Notes: a model not told the origin generated them from the sequence alone. A stretch of DNA of 64,000 nt from Trifolium pratense (GCF_020283565.1 NC_060063.1:45096856-45160855); one strand, 5' to 3'; positions 44,173 to 55,948 are shown, counted from the stretch's first letter. Numbers and translations: made by a program.

Positions 44173-46750
44173 ATGGTAAAAAGTTTTATGTTCCAACAAC
44201 AACAGCAACAGCAACAACCTCAGCAACAACAAGTGATAGAAGAAAACATGTCAAATTTAACTTCTGCATCTGGTGAAGCTAGTGAAATTGGTACTAGTTA
44301 CTCTCAAGAACAATACTTAGCTCCTCCAACACAAACAGTCAAGAAAAAAAGAAACCTTCCTGGTAACCCAGGTTTGTTTTAAACTTTCTTTTCCTAGTTT
44401 CATATTAAAAATCAAAACTTTCTTTGGTTTGTTTGATTAACATGTCATTAATCATCATCTATTAAAACATGAACACACCTCTGATTAGGCGTGTTCTGGT
44501 GTCAGAGTGTCTGACACTGACACAACACCAATACATATGATTATATTAAATTATGTTCTTTTTTCAAATTATTATCGGTATCGATGCAATAAATTGTTAA
44601 TGTTTGGTTATGGGTTAAAAAAAAATTATTTTTTTTGGGTTTTGAAAAATGATAATTTTTTATTTTTCAGACCCAGAAGCTGAGGTAATAGCTTTATCAC
44701 CAAAGAGTCTACTAGCAAAAAACAGATTCCTTTGTGAGATCTGTAACAAAGGTTTTCAAAGAGATCAAAATCTTCAACTACATAGAAGAGGACATAACTT
44801 ACCATGGAAGTTGAAGCAAAGAACAAGTAAAGAGATAAGAAAGAAAGTTTATGTATGTCCAGAAACAACTTGTGTGCATCATGATCCATCAAGGGCATTA
44901 GGAGATTTAACTGGAATCAAAAAGCACTTTTGCAGAAAACATGGTGAGAAAAAGTGGAAATGTGAAAAATGTTCAAAGAAATATGCTGTTCAATCTGATT
45001 GGAAAGCTCATTCAAAAACATGTGGCACTAGAGAGTATAGATGTGACTGTGGAACCCTCTTCTCAAGGTAACAAAAAAACATTCAATGTCATGTGAATTT
45101 TTTGAGTTCAGTTTCTGAAAATAATTTAATTCATTCATTTGAATTGAATTGAATCCTAGGTTGACTTTGATATGCATAAATTTCACTTTGTTATTTTTAT
45201 ATTAATATTATACTATACTTTTACATTTATTTTTACATTGGAGAAGATGATGATGATAGGACATTGATATAGTACTCTCCCATAATTCACTAATTCCATT
45301 CTTTGTAAAAAGTGGTAATTCCTAGTAAGGAAAATATTCAATGCACTACCTTATAATAGACTATTTGTCTTTAAAGTAATCAGAAAGTTTTGAAAAAGTT
45401 TAACATTGGACACAAGGTAAAAATATTTACTTTCATACTTGTGTAATTAACTTTTTTAATTACCAATAAATTTAATTGTATTGATCTTTTGATATTTAAT
45501 TAAATGAATTAGAATTCTTTTGTCAATTTGTACCAAAAACAAAAAATATTTGTATTATTTACTGCAAAATTTCTTTATTTTATTTTATTTTATTTGAATA
45601 GCTTATCATATGATTTAAGAGAACAAGTTAACATGACCCATTATATTATTGGATAGTGACATTTATTAGATAAAATTTAATGTCATGTTATATTTTATAT
45701 TTAAAATAAATATATTTCAAATAAATTAGGTACATAGAAAAATGTTTAAAAGCAAATAAAAGAGAGAAAAAAAGGGTAAATTTTTATGTAAATTTTGTAA
45801 TTTTATGTTGACTTTTGAACAGGAGGGACAGTTTTATAACACATAGAGCATTTTGTGATGCATTAGCAGAAGAGAGTGCAAGAGCTATGACAAACATGAC
45901 AATTCCAATTTTACCCTCACAACAACAACCTTCATCATCACCATCTTCTAATCACATGATTAATCTACAAACCCAATTCAATAATCCTCAATCACAAGAG
46001 CTTAATCATGTTTTTCAATTAAAAAAAGAACAACAACAACAAAATCAAAATCAAAATCAAAGTTTCAACCTTTCAGAAATTCCACCTTGGCTTGGACCAC
46101 CTAATAATGTTGATACTATATCATCAACATCATCAATTTTCTCTCAAAATAATCACTTTTCATCACATAATCAAGAAAACCCTAACCCTAATCTTGTTCA
46201 TGTTTCTGGGCCCACACTTCCTCCTTACCAAACAGTACCTTCCCCACACATGTCAGCTACTGCATTATTGCAGAAAGCAGCTCAAATGGGTGCAACAATG
46301 AACAGAAATGGTTCTGCTTCTTCACCAGCTATGAATATTATGACCCACCAACTTGATTCTGATTCTCTCAACAATGTCTCTGGTCATTTTGGTTTGAATT
46401 TGTTGCCATCATCATCATCACATGAACATCAACAAAACAGAACAAGCAATACTACTACTACTACTACTACAACAACACCAACAACATGTTTTAATATTCA
46501 TGATGTTATGTTTTCGTCTTCGTCATCTCCTTCTGGATTTGAACAAGCACATTTTGATGAAATGTTTAGTGGTATTATGAATTCAAAGAAAGATGGAAAA
46601 ACTGTCGCGGATGACGGTGGTGGTGGAAATGAAGGATTGACTAGAGATTTCTTGGGACTTAGGCCATTGTCTCATAGTGATATTCTAAGTATTGCAGGGA
46701 TTGGAAACTGCATGAATGATGAATCTCAAAAGCCATCATGGCAAGGTTAG
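44173..46750 (+). CDS. INDETERMINATE DOMAIN (IDD) C2H2 zinc-finger transcription factor
   Basis: Exons 44173-44371, 44671-45067 and 45823-46750 join in phase to give 507 residues. The plant-specific INDETERMINATE domain has a KKKRNLPGNPDPEAEVIALS lead (nuclear-signal-like), C2H2 finger 1 (86-108, C88 C91 H104 H108), finger 2 (127-157, C129 C134 H152 H157) and two C2HC fingers (162-184 and 189-210). The C-terminal half contains MSATALLQKAAQMGA (about 342-356) and TRDFLG (about 472-477), both characteristic of the IDD family. Known family role: DNA-binding regulators that work with DELLA and SCARECROW/SHORT-ROOT-type GRAS proteins in development and gibberellin responses; which subgroup this belongs to is not resolvable by eye. 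N-terminal poly-Gln and an internal Thr tract (NTTTTTTTTTP) are simple-sequence features. The ATG at 44173 is the first in frame; a second at MSNLTSASGEAS is a possible alternative. Confidence 0.95.
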
Positions 46751-48957
46751 ATTCGTAAAATACAAGAGTATTATCCTACATAAATACTATATATTATGGA
46801 TTATTTTTTTAATTTTATTTATCTTTTATATAATTTTTATTCTTTTTCATTTTGGAGGATTTACCTTTCTTGAATGATTTCAATATTTTCATTTCTTGTT
46901 TATTTATTTATTATTATTATTATTATGAACTTCGACTAATTCAAAAAACAAAGTTCAAACTATCCTCAATTATGCTTATAGTTTAATGGTAAAAATATAT
47001 TACCACATATCAATAGGATATATTGGATGTATGCGTAAAAAAAATTATAGGGTCGATTGACATTTACTAGTTTTGAAATTCTAATATTGTTTTGTTATGG
47101 AAAAAACTAATATTATTATATGGAAGATGTTAATTTATCTAAAAACAGGAAAAGAAGATAAAAAGAAGGAAGCTTCTAAGGTGTATCGACAAATTGAAGT
47201 GTTTTGGTTCATTTTCTTTCTAAATCAATAAATTTATAATCACTTTCATGAATCAAACTTTTGTAGTTTAGAAAATATCAATTCATAACAAAAAAAAAAA
47301 ATACAATTTCATTGTTTATAAGTGTTATGCTAATTTTTTTCATTTTATCATAAAAAAATAGTATTTAATATTCACTATTATGCATAATAAAATTTAGAAA
47401 AAATAAATAAATCTTGTTTTGGTGATATTTTTAGTAAATAATACTTAATTATTATAATTTTTCAAATGATAGGAAATACTTTTTTCTCAAAAAATAAAAC
47501 CATTTAGCTATTAATTTAAAGGCTAAATATACTAATTGATGTCGAATATACCATAGTATTCTCTTATTTAAAAATATAAAAATCGGACAAAATCAAATAT
47601 TGAAATTTTTTTATCCCTTTTTGTGAAAATGCTCATTTTTTTAGAACATCAAATTTTTTTATCTGATTTTTGTTTGTTTTTATGATGGATAACTCGGATA
47701 GTATATGCCTACTTTTTTTCATGATAAAATTGAACTTTGATTAAGAAAGCAACATAAGATGAGCTTTGTGAGACTTTCAACTATTGTGTTCACCTTCTTT
47801 GAAAAAAAAGAAAAACTATTGTATTCACCATTTATTTACTATAACTTGGACTTCCAAATAAATAATAGTAATTTCTTATTATGCATCATCGCTGGAACAG
47901 AATTTAAAATGCCACTATTTAGTCTTGGACAAATTAATTAAGTAAGAAGGAATATCCTAAGACAAGATGAAAACAACAAGATGAAGACAAAATAACAAGA
48001 GTTGGCGACACATGTGCCTATAACAACAATAATATATCCAATAGTTTTATTACATGAAATATAGATATATTCTCCAAATATTTATAAAGTATATGGCACA
48101 TGAATAAAGCATTGGATTCTTTGTGATGGGGGAAGGATTCATGTATTTTGATACAATATGCATGTTCACTTTGTCTAAATATGTTTTTTCGAAAATAATA
48201 ATATTCTTTTCTTATTTTTGAGGAGTTTTTTATTTTTTATTTACAAAAGGAGTTAATTAAATACTTCAAAAACTTTTTAAAATAAAAGAGGATTTTTTAT
48301 ACCTGAGTTGGGCACAAGTAAGATTCGGTCCCTAGCTAGGGATGATACTTGATCAAAAGTATTCTTTTTTTATCATATAAATTGAGAAGAAAAAGAAACC
48401 TTTTCCAAGGTAATAAAAAAAAGAAAAATGTTATTTAAACACATCTTTTTAACAAAAATACAACAAGAATATATTTTTAGTTTTTTTAATATTATTTATA
48501 TGTTTCGATAATCGTGCTATGAATAAATAGAATAGCATGTCGTATTTTTGTTTAACTTTTTTATATTGATATAGCATTGCTCTAAAAAAAACCACCCTAA
48601 AACATATGAAGAACTGATTCAAGGGATACATTTACAATTATGCATTTAGGATTTTAACATTTACCATTCAAGGTGATTAGCCTAATTTTTATAAGCAACT
48701 TTATTATAATGGAAAATGTAATACATATGCATGGTTATTGTCACCCTATATTTATATGATATGTTAGGTCAATGTTGTACGTAGATATATATATGACTAA
48801 TATGAGTATGGTAAATTGGTAATGAAGGGTTTGATAGTGGCCTTGTCACCTCTAGTTTAATTAAAAAGGCAAACATTTTGTGCAGCAAAAGATTCCTCTG
48901 AATCCCAATGCTCTATCTAGTGCAGTGAGCCTTAATCCTTAAAGGCTTAAAAAATTA
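46751..48957. other. 3' flank of IDD gene and intergenic sequence
   Basis: The IDD 3' UTR probably extends a few hundred bases, followed by AT-rich DNA with (TTA)n near 46910. A short TTATAGTTTAATGGTAAAAA near 46976 is A-box-like but has no B box. No gene seen. Confidence 0.4.
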
Positions 48958-49104
48958 CTTCCTACTATCTTAAATATAGGAGAAAATTTATTTTTTAGAT
49001 TAATTGAGAATTTAATTCATCTGGACCATATTATGAACCATATACATTAAATTCTCAATGAATCTAAAAAGTAAATTTTCTCTTATATTTATGACTAGAG
49101 GGAG
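48958..49104. mobile_element. Short TA-flanked MITE (Stowaway-like), copy 1
   Basis: Ends CTTCCTACTATCTTAAATATA and (inverted) CTCCCTCTAGTCATAAATATA, flanked by TA on both sides. The centre has TTTTTAGATTAATTGAGAATT mirrored by TTCTCAATGAATCTAAAAAG. 147 bp. The copy at 51367-51512 has the same architecture and core. Confidence 0.75.
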
Positions 49105-49644
49105 TAGGTTCTTACTAGATGGAGTATTTGTGTATTTTATTTTTTATATGCAAATGGATTAATAGGAGTATGTATAAGGATACTAAATTCAATTACAAGA
49201 TATTGTTGTGTCAAAAAAAATTAGAAGTTTTTTTTTTATAAGCAAAAAATGAATTATAAACCATACAAGAGGTACTCAAAAATTAAAAATTGTTAACCAC
49301 TATGAAGACATTTGGGTGATTAATTTAATCATAATGATTTTATAAAATCAATTTTAGGGCATCTGTTTATTTAAAGTTTCGCATAAAAATATTTAAAGGT
49401 TATTTTTAGGGATTTGGAGTTGCTTAATCCATTTTGAATGAGTCAATTCTTGTCACATCAGTTTCAAAAACTTTAGCAATTTTTCTCTTAAACGAAACAA
49501 TAAAAGGAAGTAATTGTACTTTTGTTCTCATGTAAAAATAAATATCTTGCGATTATGCAATTTTAATTTACACGCTTTTTTAATCGGTTTTAGGCCCTTA
49601 GTTATTTTTAATTTTCTTCCATTGTAATTTTGTAGTCCTCTTTT

Positions 49645-49990
49645 ATGGTATGTTTGGTTGTGAAGAGAAAGTGTGAAAAGAGAAATAGGTGAGAGAATAA
49701 AAGAAAAGAGAAATATGTGAGAATTAGAGTAGATTTGATGTGTTGATAATTGAGAAAAGAGAAGTGTTGATTGTTTATTGTTTTTTAAAGTACAAAAATG
49801 TCCTTGATTTTTTTCAATTCATTATTTAATTCAAGGGCATAGCGGACTTTTTCAGCATTTTTGCACATTCTTTCCTTTTTCTTCTCAGTCACTTTAGAGG
49901 AGAAAACAAAAAGATATGAAACCCACCAAATATTCTTTTCTCTTCTCTTTCTCTCTTCTCTATCTCTCTCAAACCAATCAAAGCCTTAAT
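49645..49990. mobile_element. MITE-like inverted repeat with GTTTGGTT ends
   Basis: Left ATGTTTGGTTGTGAAGAGAAA and right (inverted) GGCTTTGATTGGTTTGAGAGA, with purine-rich left and pyrimidine-rich right arms (AAAAGAGAAATAGGTGAGAG mirrored by CTCTTTCTCTCTTCTCTATC). Imperfect; borders approximate. Confidence 0.45.
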
Positions 49991-50129
49991 TTTCTCTCAA
50001 ATTTATATTAAGTTACTCTCGAGTAAAATTCATTTTCCCTCCTCAATTGATAACTTTGAAACTAAAATTTAGTACTTTTATTTATAAAATTCAGTTTTAA
50101 ACTCAAATTTATCGTTGAAGTCACTTTTA

Positions 50130-50312
50130 CGGATTTAGATCATTTCCTTCACTCTCCTCTCTATTTCTCTGAATCCTCTCCATCTCTCTCTTAATCTCAC
50201 TCTCTCTCATTATTATTTAAAAAAAAATATTGAAGAGAGAGATTGAAATTAAGAGAGAAATAGAGAGGATTGAGAGAGATGGAGAGGAGAGTGAAGGAGA
50301 GGATCCAATCAC
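50130..50312. mobile_element. Foldback element, GAGAGA-rich arms
   Basis: The left arm CCTTCACTCTCCTCTCTATT... (50151-50210) is mirrored by the right arm ...GGAGAGGAGAGTGAAGGAG (50230-50300), with a short T/A-rich centre. Word order within the arms is partly shuffled, so it is an imperfect hairpin of about 70-80 bp arms. Confidence 0.55.
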
Positions 50313-50391
50313 CACTTTTACATGCCTCCAACTTATTTTTAATTAAAATCATTTTTACTTCATTTAAAATTAAGAAAATGTTAAACAGTGC

Positions 50392-50556
50392 CCCCGGGCA
50401 CTAGTTAAGGATACAAATATAGAAGTTTTATCTCGTAAATTGTGCATTCAATGTTTTAATGATGTGAAAAGTTATTCTCTCCCATCATTAACTTTATCAT
50501 TTGTTTCCTTTTTTAGTATGTTTAACTAGTGCCCCAGGAGCACTGACCCTTAAAAT
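50392..50556. mobile_element. Short MITE with GTGCCC-type ends
   Basis: The left TGTTAAACAGTGCCCCCGGG then CACTAGTTAA is mirrored on the right by CACTAGTTAAACATACTAAA read inverted, with GTCAGTGCTCCTGGGGCACT. About 165 bp, non-coding. Confidence 0.6.
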
Positions 50557-51366
50557 TAATATTTATCACTTTGAATCACGCTAGTATAAACTAACGTGTT
50601 TTTTTTTTGGCTCAATGAAACATTATGATTAATAGTATCAATCATATAAAAAATATGATACGACATGTTCCTACTAGTCATTAATTTATGTGAACAATGA
50701 ACATACATATATGATACTCATTTTTCATACTCTAGTAGCTTTATTTTTCAGTGAACTTTTTTTTTTTGAAGGACTTTTTCAATGAACTTGGTGATAAAGA
50801 AAATGAATGGTGATTGGAGTATATATTTATTTATGTAAGTGGTGAAATTTCTTTATGTGAGAAAAGGAAGTTACAAAAACAGCTAAACAACGTAAAAGGA
50901 AAAGAGTGGTGGGATAGCTATAAGGTACTAGCAAGTAGCTAGCAAGCTAAGCAAAAAGCACAATCCCCTATGGCTTATAGCTTATGGCTATGACCATACA
51001 TTATTCTTGTCCTCTTACTGATTTCTTGGGGTGCTTTTTATCTTTCATTTTCAATTATAAGCACAAGGCAAAACACAACAATCTGTATGTAGTGCTACTT
51101 CTAAAAGCTGTGAGTTCAGTGACTCAAAGAATTTTGTTGAATTTTGTTTGTTTTTATTTCTATTATAGGATTAAAACATTTACACTTCTGAAATTTGCTA
51201 ATTAATTTAAGTGGTAAAAGTTTTGAACTACTTAAAAATCAATTGAAAAAGAAGAACTCACCGTGTGTTTCACAAATTTCGCGATATAGCTTAATCATCA
51301 TTGATGATGGTAAAAATTTCGTGTACAGTACACATATATAACACTACTACTGGTAATAAATTAGTA

Positions 51367-51512
51367 CTTCATTCGGCCACAAATATAAGTAAAAGTGCAC
51401 TTTTTAGATTAATTGAATAACAAATGTATTTGATCTGTATTATAATCTGGATACATTAATTATTTAATGAATCTAAAAAATGCAATTTTACTTACAATTG
51501 TGGCCGAAGGAG
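51367..51512. mobile_element. Short TA-flanked MITE (Stowaway-like), copy 2
   Basis: Ends CTTCATTCGGCCACAAATAT and (inverted) CTCCTTCGGCCACAATTGTA, flanked by TA at 51365-51366 and 51513-51514. The core TTTTTAGATTAATTGAATAA is mirrored by TTTAATGAATCTAAAAAATG. 146 bp, same family as 48958-49104. Confidence 0.8.
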
Positions 51513-52250
51513 TACCTTATTATTAATATTTCTATTTTTATTTTTAAATATGTGTCCTTAGAATAGAGAGTTTCTCTTTTACTTTTTTTTTTTTTTTGAC
51601 AAAGTTCTCTTTTACTTCTTATCCTCCTCCTAGTTTGGTGCAAGAGAGTTTCTCTTTAATGATGGATATTATAGAGTCATTATCCTAGTTGACTTGTCAA
51701 TTTAATTGTAAGACTAAAAAGATGCTTTCTTTCTCTGCCCAAAAACAGTGCCAACTTTTCTGCCTGTTTGACTAGTCCCTCCCTTATCACTTTCTTTCTT
51801 CTTCCCTTGCTTGGTTTTCTCTCCAATCCATTACTACATTTCCAAGGTGATCATCATCAATAAAGGGACAAATCTTTTTTAACAATTCAAATGAGTGCTT
51901 AGAGTTTTTTTTTTACTTATAAAGTGAAGATATCAAGTGATTAGTTAGTTTGTATTATTAATCAATAATCAAATGTGCATGAGTGATTTTGTAATGCATA
52001 AAAAAAGGAAAATAAAGATAAACTATAGTCAATATTGCCAATATTCTGTTAATACAATGAGTTGATATTTTTATTCACTTGTAGTCAAACTAGGGTTTTA
52101 CCCGTGCTTCGCACGGGTGGATTAAATTTAAAATTAAATTTTTATAATATCAATGATAAGAATTTTGGGAGATTAAAACTTAGACTAAAATTATGATGTA
52201 TCATTGAAAATATTTTTGTATAATTATTTTATGATAAATATTTTGACTAT
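51513..52250. other. Intergenic, no gene seen
   Basis: AT-rich with pyrimidine-rich stretches near 51730-51850. The fragment TAGGGTTTTACCCGTGCTTC at 52091 followed by GCACGGGT is a GC-rich hairpin-like end common in degraded plant transposons; only one end was found. Confidence 0.4.
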
Positions 52251-52373
52251 TAGAGATGACAATGGGTAAGGTATGGTAAGAGTACTATGATACATATTCT
52301 CATACCCGCACGTTGAAAAAATACATGTCTCCATTCTCATACCCGTTTGGGTAACAACCTTTGTACCCGTGTC

Positions 52374-52939
52374 CAGGGACGGACATAAGGGGAGGCAAGT
52401 AGGGGCTGAGACTCCCCCTCTTGTCGTATTTTTTTTTTGATACACTTGTTCTAGATACATATATACACATAAATTGATATTTGAGAGATGTGTTTAAAGA
52501 TTAGTAACTACCTTTTGGTGCAAAACATGTACCCACAACATAGTAATTGTAACAATTTACTTTAAAATATTTTGATAATATATATTATACATTACTAAAG
52601 TCCAAATTTAATTAAGTTAGTTCTGATTATTTGCTACAAGTGAGAGATTATTTTCTGCTATGAAGATTGTGAAAAATAGGTTGAGAAACAAGATAGAAAA
52701 TGAATTTCAAACTAATTATGTGATTACTTACACCGAGAGAAGAATTGCTAAAAAATTTAATACAAATTCGGTTGTAGATGAATTTTATGATATAGAGCAA
52801 TGTCGTGTACAATTTAGATAAACAATGTGATGTATTTTTTATTGAGTATATTTAAATATTATTATAATTATTATTTATTTAATATTTATTATTTAGTTAT
52901 TCCGGCCTCCCGTTTTATAGATTTATGGATCCGTCCCTG
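52374..52939 (+). mobile_element. Inner hAT element with transposase C-terminal remnant
   Basis: Ends CAGGGACGGA and its exact inverse, flanked by CCCGTGTC (52366-52373) and CCCGTGCC (52940-52947), an 8-bp duplication with one substitution. It is nested in the outer hAT at 52251-53463 and carries a piece of hAT transposase at 52639-52821. 566 bp, so most of the transposase gene has been deleted. Confidence 0.85.
52639..52821 (+). pseudogene. hAT transposase C-terminal dimerisation-domain remnant
   Basis: Reads SERLFSAMKIVKNRLRNKIE, then NYVITYTERRIA and VVDEFYDIEQCRVQF before a stop, 60 residues. SER.FSAMK..K.RLRN..... is the conserved start of the hAT dimerisation region in ZMYM1/TTF-type transposases, and the stop lies where these proteins normally end. 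The catalytic RNase H-like core is absent, so it is non-functional. Confidence 0.75.
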
Positions 52940-53471
52940 CCCGTGCCCATACCATATGGTACCTAAGTATCCATATCATACCCGTTACCCGCATTTTTAC
53001 GAAAAACTTATCGATCAATTATAAAATATCACATAATTTTAAGAGAATTAAAAAAAATTAAGAGATTTTAATGTCGACTAATGAAAATTATAAACAAAAT
53101 CATTACCAACCTCATGCTAAAATTCATATATTTGTTGATATATTCACATTGAGTTTGCATTATCTTATAAATAAACATTTTTATTAAAAATGTATAAGGT
53201 TTAATAGAGTTTTATTTTTTAAAATTGATATACATATATTATTATATAATAATATAAATAAAATAAATAGATATATATTATGTGGGTACGTGGGTATGTG
53301 GTGGGATATAAAATAAATTGATATACATACTCGCACCCATACCTGCTCATTTTTATGGGTAATTACTCATACCAATGCCTGTATCCAAATGTGGGTTTTA
53401 CTCTACCCGTTGCGGGTATTTTTTCCGGGTGCCCACTGTGGATGGGTCAAATTTTCATCCTTATTGACTAA

Positions 53472-54440
53472 TCATATTTAAGAGACACGTAGTAAAGAAA
53501 ATACACAATATTTTTTAATAATTATTGACTATAATTTGTTTTGCAACTATAATAAAGAAAATACACAATTTCTTATTAAAAAAATACACAATTTTTGTTT
53601 TTTAATGTAGAGCTGTTAAAATAGACTAACTTGTTTGGTTGTCTTGCCAAACCCGAATATATATAGAGTTTGAACCTTAAAATATTAGCCCGATTCTTTA
53701 TTATGGCTTTTAGCCCGATCATAATATTCAGTTTAAAATACGGGCTAGCCCATATGGGACACATGTAGCCCGTTATTATATATGCCTTTGGAATTGATGC
53801 AATTTACCACAACAACTGTTCAAATTCCTTAACATGTGTAGACTCGAATGCTACTTAACATGTTAAGTGTTAACCATTTCATTTGAGTAAACAAAAATCC
53901 AAATCCGCAAAACGGGGAACACGGTGATCCAACACAGTATTTACATAATAAATAAATTATGTTAGCAACACACACCTGTTCAATAAATATATTAGATCTT
54001 TAGCAAAATAGTACGTACAGTACAGGGTTGATACAATTACCAACTGAAACTACCAGCAAATAGTTACAACAATAAATCAACATTGGAGCAAGTATACCAT
54101 AATCTTAACCAACACAAAACATTGCCTATATAATGAATGACATTCCTAACTAACAATGAATACCTAAATTAAATACACAGAAAAATTTCCCAACAGAGGC
54201 AATACCATAAGAATAATAGCTAAACTCATATTATTTATTAATTAACCAAATCATTGGAGGCTATAAATTAGGGTTCCAAAAATATGTTACCAATTTAACT
54301 ATCAGAAAATTCAGTTGAAAACTATATAGTAAACCAATTTAATAGACAGAAGAGAAGACTAAACTAAAATGAAACTGTACATAATAATTATAGAATAAAA
54401 TTTTGTATGTAGCTTTAACCAAATCAGGACAACAATTTAA
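53472..54440. other. Intergenic, decayed repeats
   Basis: 53610-53790 (AGAGCTGTTAAAATAGAC ... ATGTAGCCCG) has repeated AGCCCG/CGGGCTA words and looks like another decayed hAT-type MITE with no clear end on the right. The rest is AT-rich and without a gene. Confidence 0.35.
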
Positions 54441-54444
54441 CTAT

Positions 54445-54494
54445 ACAATTTTGACCATTTCTCGATTTGTGTGTGTCATCATTGCGCAGGGGCC

Positions 54495-54526
<32 letters not shown>

Positions 54527-54546
54527 TCGGATGTCCCCAAGGGGAC
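54445..54546 (-). ncRNA. U6 spliceosomal snRNA gene or variant pseudogene
   Basis: The minus strand begins GTCCCCTTGGGGACATCCGA and continues through the conserved U6 core: AAAATTGGAACGATACAGAG, AGATTAGCATGG, CCCCTGCGCAA and AATCGAGAAATGGTC. The ACAGAGA and AGC motifs needed for splicing are intact. Differences from the canonical plant sequence: the 5' stem-loop has CCTT in place of CTTC, GGATGACACGCAC has become TGATGACACACAC, and the 3' end reads CAAAATTG with no T-run, so a normal Pol III terminator is missing. The promoter looks canonical. It may be transcribed with an aberrant 3' end, or be a recent pseudogene. Confidence 0.85.
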
Positions 54547-54567
54547 AAACACTACCGTTCTCTGCTT

Positions 54568-54611
54568 CTATATAAACACCGAATTAGGCGTAAATGTGGT
54601 CGATGTGGGAC
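54568..54611 (-). promoter_or_regulatory. U6 Pol III promoter: USE and TATA box
   Basis: A perfect plant upstream sequence element GTCCCACATCG (54611-54601) is followed 24 bases later by the TATA box TTTATATAG (54576-54568), which ends 21 bases before the U6 start. The short USE-TATA spacing is the plant Pol III snRNA type, as opposed to the Pol II type with about 10 bases more. Confidence 0.85.
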
Positions 54612-54738
54612 AAGCGAACGAACACTTCTCAAACATTTGGGTGTATGCAAGATGCATCTACTATCTCATTGAGCTGATGTGATTTTCATTTCAGATTAAA
54701 CCAAATTTTGTTCATATCCCTCACTCTATAGAATTAAA

Positions 54739-54902
54739 GAAGATGAGCAGCAACTGGAGTTGCGTAAAGAGCAACTCAATCTCCAAGTAAAAGATACATT
54801 ACAGAAGTTAGCATCTTTTGAGGAAAAACCTTGGGCTATATGTACTACGCCGATGACATTGATGACTTGAAGAAAAAGCTCAGTGGATTTATTAGTGTTT
54901 AG
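54739..54902 (+). pseudogene. Gene fragment of unknown origin
   Basis: The plus strand reads RIKEDEQQLELRKEQLNLQV, KDTLQKLASFEEKPWA and then, one frame over, YMYYADDIDDLKKKLSGFIS before a TAG. The amphipathic, charged composition and clean stop suggest the end of a real protein broken by a one-base frameshift near 54840. I do not recognise the family. It lies between the U6 locus and the cell-wall protein gene. Confidence 0.35.
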
Positions 54903-55062
54903 GCTTTAAAAGTCAGTCATGTACCATATGATTTTCTATACTGTATTTGTTACAGAAATAGTAATGTGTGTTTGGTTTCATAATTGTTTCGGGTAAACAA
55001 TTATCTCGTAGCAATGCTTCTCATTGTATGAATAATGTATGATGGTTCATAATTGAGCAAAT

Positions 55063-55425
55063 TCAAGGATGAACTGTTGCTGGAAGTGGAACTGCGCCAC
55101 CACTGCCAGGATTTGGAACCTCGACACCAGGATTTGGCACAAAGGTGTCGTCACCACCTGGAACATAGCTTCCACCAGCTGGTGCTAATCCTGGTCCTGA
55201 TTCTGCGCCGGCGCCATTTGGTGGAGTTTGAGGTGTATAACCAAACCAAGGTGGCAACATTCGCCCGAAGCCTGGAATCCCATCAAAATGGAAAAACCAC
55301 TGAGGCTCTTTCTTATCATCGGTGTTTGAGTTTTTCGGAATAATATTGTGTGCTTGGCAAGTAGTGTTAAGCAGCATATTGTTAATGAGAATTAGTGCAA
55401 GGAAAAAGGAAGCTTTGTAAGCCAT
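55063..55425 (-). CDS. Small secreted putative cell-wall protein
   Basis: Intronless, 120 residues. MAYKASFFLALILINNMLLN... is a hydrophobic signal peptide (about 1-26, cleavage probably after TCQA). The mature part is acidic then Gly/Pro-rich: HFDGIPGFGRMLPPWFGY, followed by the signature VPGGDDTFVPNPGVEVPNPG (about residues 86-107). That PGGDDTFVPNPG motif is typical of a small plant family annotated as putative cell wall protein; its biochemical role is not known to me. There are no membrane segments beyond the signal. A TATA-like TATATAATAC (55500-55491, minus) lies about 65 bases upstream of the ATG, consistent with an independent transcript. The plus-strand ORF here is a shadow. Confidence 0.82.
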   Translation of the reverse strand: MAYKASFFLALILINNMLLNTTCQAHNIIPKNSNTDDKKEPQWFFHFDGIPGFGRMLPPWFGYTPQTPPNGAGAESGPGLAPAGGSYVPGGDDTFVPNPGVEVPNPGSGGAVPLPATVHP

Positions 55426-55490
55426 TTTATCACAGGTCTTTTGAATATTGAAATAGGTTTTTGTGTTTGAAACTATAAGAGAGTGGCCGA

Positions 55491-55500
55491 GTATTATATA
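55491..55500 (-). promoter_or_regulatory. TATA box of the cell-wall protein gene
   Basis: TATATAATAC on the minus strand, 66-75 bases upstream of the ATG at 55425. Placement fits a Pol II core promoter with a short leader. Confidence 0.45.
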
Positions 55501-55948
55501 GTTCCTTGTTCTGTTGTATTTGGTGTCAAAATTTACGGTGAGTTAATTGTGTCTTGCACAATGGAACTAACATGGCATTGAACCTCTCATTTGTTGGTTG
55601 ATATTTTGTGACTCAGTGAATTGCAGTACACTGCATTCTTTAAATGGTAAGTGTCATTTTGGCCTCACTTTTATTACATGCTATCTGTGGAAGAATGTTA
55701 CCAATAGTTATAGCGGCCACTAAATGAAGCTTTCACATGGCTCAGTCATGTTTAACTATCTGAAGAAAACTATGAATTGCTTCTAGCTTCATTCTTAATG
55801 TCGGTCGGCAGACATATTTATTGTTTCGTTGACACTAATTAATCGTCGTTTACTACAAGTAATTAACCAAATAAAAAAATAATCCTTCTTGAATTCATTG
55901 TGTTGATATAGGCATTACAACAAAGAGTTCGAACTGAATAAACAGATT
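55501..55948. other. Intergenic between cell-wall protein gene and PP2C pseudogene
   Basis: No ORF or repeat was recognised. It includes upstream sequence of the cell-wall protein gene and the 3' flank of the PP2C pseudogene. Confidence 0.4.

Larger units (their letters stand above)
52251..53463. mobile_element. Outer non-autonomous hAT element with 8-bp TSD
   Basis: Begins TAGAGATGACAATGGGTAAG and ends GTCAAATTTTCATCCTTA. The terminal inverted repeat is imperfect. Flanks are TTGACTAT (52243-52250) and TTGACTAA (53464-53471), an 8-bp duplication with one substitution. Subterminal regions repeat CATACCCG and GGGTATG words in both orientations. A second hAT lies inside it at 52374-52939. No transposase of its own is visible. 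Confidence 0.75.

Noticed and set aside
46970..47030. tRNA-like sequence TTATAGTTTAATGGTAAAAA
   Set aside because: No B box or T arm follows at the right distance.
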